Shown here piece after piece: positions 60,734-64,000 of a stretch of DNA of 64,000 bases. The stretch is taken from contig DASXEW010000003.1 in NCBI GenBank assembly GCA_036489885.1, forward strand, positions 2,074,844 through 2,138,843. Direction: 5' to 3'. Position 1 is the first letter of the stretch. Each line of letters begins with the position of its first letter. The DNA is from Candidatus Baltobacteraceae bacterium. GTDB lineage: Bacteria > Vulcanimicrobiota > Vulcanimicrobiia > Vulcanimicrobiales > Vulcanimicrobiaceae. The notes under the pieces were generated by a model. That model had not been told where the DNA came from, made no database searches, and saw nothing but the letters and a program-made list of their open reading frames with translations. The translations under genes were made by a program, and so were the position numbers.

Positions 60734-61222
60734 ATGAACAACGTGAACACGGCAGCCGCCCCGATAGTGCGAACCCTCAACACGACGCGGTTCGGCGAAA
60801 TCACCGTGCCCGAAGAAGACGTTTTCGTGTTCCGCTGGGGCTTGCCGGGATTCAGTTTCCTGCGCGAATTCGTTGTTTTAGCGCTCGAGGACCAGAAGCC
60901 GTACGTCTGGCTGCAGAGTTTGGAACGCCCGGAGATCGCGCTACCGCTGATTGATCCGTGGGCGCTGTTCAACGACTACGACCCGCAATTGCCGGCCGTT
61001 ACGGCGGCCGTGATGGAGATCGAGCGGCCCGAAGATTTTTGCCTGATGTGCGTATGCGTGGTTGGACCCGATGCCAAGGAAATGACCGTTAATTTGCTCG
61101 CTCCGCTGGTCTTCAATTTGCGCTCGAAGATCGCGCGTCAGGTCATGCTGGAAGACTCGTCCTACTCGGTTCGGGCCACGATCCCGCGGTCCGAGACCGA
61201 AAAGGAAGCTAACTCGGCCTAA
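60734..61222 (+). CDS. fliW: Flagellar assembly factor FliW
   Basis: The product is 162 aa. RFGEITVPEEDVFVFRWGLPGFSFLREFVVL, YVWLQSLERPEIALPLIDPWALFNDYDPQL and NLLAPLVFNLRSKIARQVML are FliW signatures. FliW binds either flagellin or CsrA; when flagellin is exported, FliW is freed and removes CsrA from flagellin messenger. csrA and two flagellin genes follow, so the whole circuit is present. Confidence 0.95.
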   Translation: MNNVNTAAAPIVRTLNTTRFGEITVPEEDVFVFRWGLPGFSFLREFVVLALEDQKPYVWLQSLERPEIALPLIDPWALFNDYDPQLPAVTAAVMEIERPEDFCLMCVCVVGPDAKEMTVNLLAPLVFNLRSKIARQVMLEDSSYSVRATIPRSETEKEANSA

Positions 61223-61234
61223 AGAAGGCCTCTC

Positions 61235-61254
61235 TCGGCACATGGACGTGCCGA
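61235..61254 (+). promoter_or_regulatory. CsrA-type RNA hairpin in csrA leader
   Basis: TCGGCAC, loop ATGGAC, GTGCCGA: a perfect 7-pair stem whose six-base loop carries GGA as in high-affinity CsrA sites. Four more GGA triplets lie between it and the csrA start (61261, 61270, 61295 and 61303). The layout suggests autoregulation of csrA. Confidence 0.6.
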
Positions 61255-61311
61255 TGCCGCGGAGCCCAAGGACGTTGTGGCCGCGGCGCATGCGGGAGCC
61301 AGGGAGGGCAA

Positions 61312-61626
61312 ATGTTAGTTCTTAGCCGCAAGCTCAATCAAGCGATCATGATCGGTGATGACGTTCGCATTGTCGTCGTTGCCGTCGATCGCGACCAAGT
61401 AAAGCTCGGCATTGACGCTCCGCGCGCGATCGCCGTGCACCGCTCGGAGATCTACGACGAAATCCAGCGCCAAAACCGCGAAGCCGCTACCTCGCAGCTG
61501 CAGGTCGGAGCGTCGACACAGACGCCGACTGCCGCGCTGCTCCGCCCGGGGCCGGCAAAACTTCCTGCCGCCAAACGGGCGAAAGAGCTAAAGGTTCAGA
61601 CTCCGAGGGCCGATAGCAGCAATTAG
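61312..61626 (+). CDS. csrA: Carbon storage regulator CsrA with C-terminal extension
   Basis: The product is 104 aa. The core MLVLSRKLNQAIMIGDDVRIVVVAVDRDQVKLGIDAPRAIAVHRSEIYDEIQ is standard and keeps the RNA-binding first strand and the Arg of the VHRSE segment. Most CsrA proteins are 60-80 aa; here a Thr/Ala/Pro/Lys-rich tail of about 45 residues follows. In bacteria with FliW, a CsrA extension contributes to FliW binding. A sigma-28-like promoter for the next gene lies within its last codons. Confidence 0.95.
   Translation: MLVLSRKLNQAIMIGDDVRIVVVAVDRDQVKLGIDAPRAIAVHRSEIYDEIQRQNREAATSQLQVGASTQTPTAALLRPGPAKLPAAKRAKELKVQTPRADSSN
61589..61616 (+). promoter_or_regulatory. Sigma-28 promoter of first flagellin gene
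   Basis: TAAA (61589-61592, followed by GGTT), 16 bases, GCCGATAG (61609-61616), the same -10 as upstream of flgB. It lies inside the end of csrA. Expected transcript start is near 61623. Confidence 0.7.
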
Positions 61627-61627
61627 T

Positions 61628-61642
61628 GGGACAGGACGTCCC
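61628..61642 (+). promoter_or_regulatory. CsrA-type RNA hairpin in first flagellin leader
   Basis: GGGAC, loop AGGAC, GTCCC: a five-pair stem with GGA in the loop, just after the predicted transcript start. A second GGA pair lies in the ribosome site AAGGAGGAAC before ATG 61677. This two-site layout resembles the hag leader of Bacillus subtilis. Confidence 0.6.
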
Positions 61643-61676
61643 CTTATTTGCCTGACAAAACTCAAGGAGGAACTAC

Positions 61677-62918
61677 ATGCCAGGTATTGGCGGCATCTCC
61701 ATTGCTACCAACCTACTGGCGAATGCGGTTTCGCTAAACCTAAATCGGAATCAAGGTATGTTGCAGACTGCCGTGACCCGACTTTCTAGTGGTTTGCGAA
61801 TCAACACAGCCGCTGACGACCCGTCAGGATTGGCTATTGCCACGCGACTCGAGAATCAGTCGCAAGGCTTCGACCAGGGTAGTCTCAATATTCAGGATGC
61901 GAATAACGCGGCAACCGTCGCGGAAGGCGCGCTCCAGACAGAGACCAACATCCTGCAGCGCATTCGCGATCTCGCAGTTGAGGCGTCATCCGACATCACG
62001 TCGGATTCGGACAAAATCAGCTTGCAAGCCGAAATCTCGCAGCTTCTGCTCGAGATCAATCGCATCTCGCAGAATACGAACTTTAACGGTGCGTATCTGC
62101 TCGACGGTCAGCACGAAGGATTTACATCGCAAATTAATTACAATGCGGTGATTTATTCGAACTCGGTGTTGGCTGCTTCGACAACCCCCGGTTCAGCCAA
62201 TTTGCTCGTCGCGGGCATCACCTACTCCATCACGAACAATTCGTCGCTCGACGGAACGATCGAGATGCAAGTGGCTCAGCTCACGGCAACGCAACAAGGC
62301 GTGGTGTTCTCGTTCCTCAGCTCCGCGAGCAACGCTTACTCTCAGGTTTGCATTGCGACGGTCGGCGCTACCGGAACCGCTGTCGTCTTCACGTACGACG
62401 GTGTCGGAATTACATCAGGTGTTTCGATCGGAACGCTCGACGTCGGCGTCACGACCTACATTAAGGTCACGCAATACGTCAGCGCCGCATCAAACCCGAG
62501 CAATCCGGCGTTCACGGTTCAAGATGGTCCAATCGAAGGTGACGTCATCTCGATCGGTTTCCAGGCGACAAACACGCAAACGCTTCGGTTATCCAACATC
62601 AACGTTGCCGGCTCGATTGGTACGGGCTCGGGAACGCTGGCTGCGGAAGACACGATCGGTCAAGTCGACTACGCGCTGACCCAGCTGCTCGGAACGCGAG
62701 CACAGCTCGGCGCAATCATGGTCCGGCTGAGCGAAGATCAAGACAACAACAACATCGCTTCAGTCAACCTCACGTCGTCAGCATCCAACATCATGGATCT
62801 CAACGTGGGTCAAGAGACCACCGAATACACCAAGCTTCAAATCTTGGTCCAAGTCGGAACCTCGGTCTTGGCACAATCCAACGTCAACGCACAATCGGTA
62901 CTCGCGCTGTTCAGATAG
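61677..62918 (+). CDS. fliC: Flagellin
   Basis: The product is 413 aa. The D0/D1 ends are standard: NLLANAVSLNLNRNQGMLQTAVTRLSSGLRINTAADDPSGLAIATRL and QILVQVGTSVLAQSNVNAQSVLALFR. The central part is beta-rich and Thr/Ser-rich and includes one Cys at about residue 225 (SQVCIATVGATGT), unusual in external flagellins. A strong AAGGAGG ribosome site precedes ATG 61677. A nearly identical gene follows in tandem at 63292. Confidence 0.96.
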   Translation: MPGIGGISIATNLLANAVSLNLNRNQGMLQTAVTRLSSGLRINTAADDPSGLAIATRLENQSQGFDQGSLNIQDANNAATVAEGALQTETNILQRIRDLAVEASSDITSDSDKISLQAEISQLLLEINRISQNTNFNGAYLLDGQHEGFTSQINYNAVIYSNSVLAASTTPGSANLLVAGITYSITNNSSLDGTIEMQVAQLTATQQGVVFSFLSSASNAYSQVCIATVGATGTAVVFTYDGVGITSGVSIGTLDVGVTTYIKVTQYVSAASNPSNPAFTVQDGPIEGDVISIGFQATNTQTLRLSNINVAGSIGTGSGTLAAEDTIGQVDYALTQLLGTRAQLGAIMVRLSEDQDNNNIASVNLTSSASNIMDLNVGQETTEYTKLQILVQVGTSVLAQSNVNAQSVLALFR

Positions 62919-62939
62919 CGCCCGGATCCGGTTCGTAAC

Positions 62940-62978
62940 AAAAGGGGGCCCCGCGCGAGTGGGGCTTCTCCTTTTTTA
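62940..62978 (+). terminator. Intrinsic terminator after first flagellin
   Basis: AAAAGG...GCCCC, GC-rich loop, GGGGC...CCTTTTTT: an arm of A/G pairs extends the GCCCC/GGGGC stem and the 3' side is a run of T. It sits 20 bases after the flagellin stop. Confidence 0.85.
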
Positions 62979-62981
62979 TAA

Positions 62982-63006
62982 GGCGCTGGGCCCCGAGCTA
63001 CGCGCC
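62982..63006 (-). repeat. Intergenic GGCGC...GCGCC repeat, copy C
   Basis: 25-base unit in the same orientation as copy D and inverted relative to copy B, about 110 bases away. Confidence 0.55.
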
Positions 63007-63115
63007 ACAAAAATCACGATCGCGGCTGAGGCAACTGCGTTGTTGCAAGGCCGGCGATACCATCTTGGCTCGCGGTAGTGGCGATGGGCCGAGCACTAAT
63101 GGCGGCCCCGCGCAG

Positions 63116-63140
63116 GGCGCGGAGCCTGGGGCGGAGCGCC
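63116..63140 (+). repeat. Intergenic GGCGC...GCGCC repeat, copy B
   Basis: 25-base unit facing copy C. Together they bracket a 159-base segment (62982-63140) like a small inverted-repeat element. Confidence 0.55.
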
Positions 63141-63189
63141 GTTCAAACCAGTTAAGCTTTTGTAAAAAGCCCCCCTAGAGCTAAAGTTT

Positions 63190-63213
63190 GGGTGGGGGAA
63201 GCAGGGGGAGGGG
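63190..63213 (+). other. Four G-tracts in leader region of second flagellin
   Basis: GGG-T-GGGGG-AAGCA-GGGGG-A-GGGG on the sense strand. The spacing of four tracts of three or more G fits the usual pattern for a G-quadruplex. Confidence 0.5.
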
Positions 63214-63240
63214 CCTCCTGGTGTCGTATGGGGGGACGCA

Positions 63241-63260
63241 GCGGGCTATGGATGGCTCGC
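63241..63260 (+). promoter_or_regulatory. CsrA-type RNA hairpin in second flagellin leader
   Basis: GCGGGC, loop TATGGATG, GCTCGC: a six-pair stem (one G-U) with GGA in the loop, followed by AAGGAGG in the ribosome site before ATG 63292. Confidence 0.5.
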
Positions 63261-63291
63261 ATTTCAGGCAAATTATCAAGGAGGATCAATT

Positions 63292-64000
63292 ATGCCAGGT
63301 ATTGGCGGCATTTCTGTTGCTACCAACCTATTGGCGAATGCCGTTTCGCTAAACTTGAACCGTAATCAGGGCATGCTGCAAACTGCCGTGACTCGGCTCT
63401 CAAGCGGTCTGCGCGTCAACACGGCCGCAGACGACCCCTCGGGCTTGGCAATCGCCACCCGGCTGCAAGCGCAAGCTTCAGCATTCGATCAGGGCAGCTT
63501 AAACGTTCAGGATATGAACAACGCGGCGACCGTCGCCGAAGGCGCACTGCAGACCGAAACCAACATTCTGCAGCGCATTCGCGATCTCGCCATCGAGGCC
63601 GCCTCTGACGTCACCTCGGACTCCGACAAGTTGAGTCTGCAAGCGGAAGTCTCGCAGCTATTGCTCGAGGTTAACCGCATCTCGCAGAACACCAACTTCA
63701 ACGGTCAGTATCTGCTCAGTGGCGTTCATGAAGGCTTCACTGCGGCGGTCAACTACAACGCGATCATCTACTCGAACTCGGTTCTGGGTGCGGCGTCCCC
63801 GACGCCTGGCCAGAACAACTTGCTCATCGCGAGCACGACGTACTCGATCACGAACAACACGTCTCTGGACGGGACGATCGAACTGCAAGTCGCACAACTT
63901 ACGGCGACTCAGCAGGGCGTCATTTTCTCGTTCCTGAGCACCGCCACCAACGGATACTCACAAGTCTGTATCGCGACGATCGGCGCCACGGGTGCCGCCG
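63292..64000 (+). CDS. fliC: Second flagellin (3' end outside window)
   Basis: At least 236 residues are visible, open to the right edge. The first 45 residues equal those of the upstream flagellin except for two (GGISVATN and LRVNTAAD). Similarity continues into the central domain, including the single Cys at about residue 226 (SQVCIATIGATGA). An AAGGAGG ribosome site precedes ATG 63292. No clear sigma-28 promoter is seen in front, only an isolated TAAAGTTT box. The copy may encode a second filament subunit for a composite filament. Confidence 0.95.
   Translation, partial: MPGIGGISVATNLLANAVSLNLNRNQGMLQTAVTRLSSGLRVNTAADDPSGLAIATRLQAQASAFDQGSLNVQDMNNAATVAEGALQTETNILQRIRDLAIEAASDVTSDSDKLSLQAEVSQLLLEVNRISQNTNFNGQYLLSGVHEGFTAAVNYNAIIYSNSVLGAASPTPGQNNLLIASTTYSITNNTSLDGTIELQVAQLTATQQGVIFSFLSTATNGYSQVCIATIGATGAA

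Larger units (their letters stand above)
62919..63291 (+). other. Intergenic region between tandem flagellins
   Basis: 373 bases with no gene. It holds the terminator, an inverted pair of 25-base repeats (62982-63006 and 63116-63140), a small hairpin GCTTTT-GTA-AAAAGC (63156-63170), a TAAAGTTT box (63182-63189), a run of four G-tracts (63190-63213) and a GGA hairpin (63241-63260) before the second flagellin's ribosome site. Confidence 0.75.

Noticed and set aside
63182..63209. A sigma-28 promoter for the second flagellin
   Set aside because: TAAAGTTT matches the -35 well, but the bases at the -10 distance are G-rich and do not resemble GCCGATAA.
1..64000. CRISPR arrays, insertion sequences, prophage or attachment sites
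   Set aside because: I saw no regularly spaced repeats, transposase, integrase or phage structural genes; the tRNAs are followed by ordinary genes with no duplicated tRNA ends.

Overview
The window reads as chromosome from a GC-rich, diderm (Gram-negative type), flagellated, free-living bacterium. A TonB-dependent receptor and both the P and L flagellar rings show an outer membrane. Flagellar control through FliW-CsrA, a FlgJ reduced to its rod-binding half, stand-alone anti-sigma FlgM, many GTG/TTG starts and dense start/stop overlaps do not fit Proteobacteria of the enteric type. A lineage such as Eremiobacterota (WPS-2) or a related phylum is my best guess, but this is inference and no rRNA gene is present. 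There are no phage, transposase, CRISPR or integrase genes. Coding density is very high and most genes sit in translationally coupled runs.

Layout. 1-2138: the tail of an M13 metallopeptidase and a membrane diguanylate cyclase. 2135-3647: ilvE and a divergent MobA-like nucleotidyltransferase. 3626-8899: a zinc-uptake operon (TonB receptor, znuA, znuC, znuB) divergent from a Fur/Zur-type regulator, with repeated TGCAAATT half-sites between and over their starts. 8900-20320: one long leftward operon that begins with a PheA-DAHP synthase fusion and runs through aroA, aroE, aroC, aroK, aroB and aroQ to an M13 peptidase, an atypical SDR and a TPR/ATP-grasp protein. It is preceded by a leader peptide packed with Phe/Tyr/Trp codons and by the complete set of mutually exclusive hairpins expected of an attenuator. 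20367-20560: tRNA-Gly(CCC) and tRNA-Cys(GCA). 20562-27947: a CHASE3-like/PP2C phosphatase, hisF, hisIE, recG, a HAD phosphatase, rsmD, coaD and a coiled-coil protein. 27953-33798: regulator, thioredoxin, oxidoreductase, enoyl-CoA hydratase, phoU and an ATP-grasp-like protein. 33926-43679: molybdopterin genes (moaD, moaE, moeB-rhodanese, moaA) interspersed with an alpha/beta hydrolase, a macro-domain protein, rfbC-like epimerase, aldo/keto reductase, queG and a glycosyltransferase. 43682-49965: acetyltransferase, photolyase, a second TPR/ATP-grasp protein, a zinc-ribbon membrane protein and an MsbA-type ABC exporter. 49963-64000: flagellar rod, ring, hook-filament junction, chaperone, regulator and filament genes ending in two tandem flagellins, the second cut by the window edge.

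The flagellar block is the best integrated module. Sigma-28-like promoters precede flgB, flgF, flgM (weak) and the first flagellin. FlgM and FliW/CsrA provide two regulatory layers, and hairpins that present GGA in the loop lie in the leaders of csrA and of both flagellins. The most noteworthy signals are the aromatic leader peptide and attenuator (20135-20280), the PheA-DAHPS fusion, the CsrA-hairpin set, the Fur-family operator set, a likely CTG start for recG, and two paralogous TPR/ATP-grasp proteins of unknown substrate.
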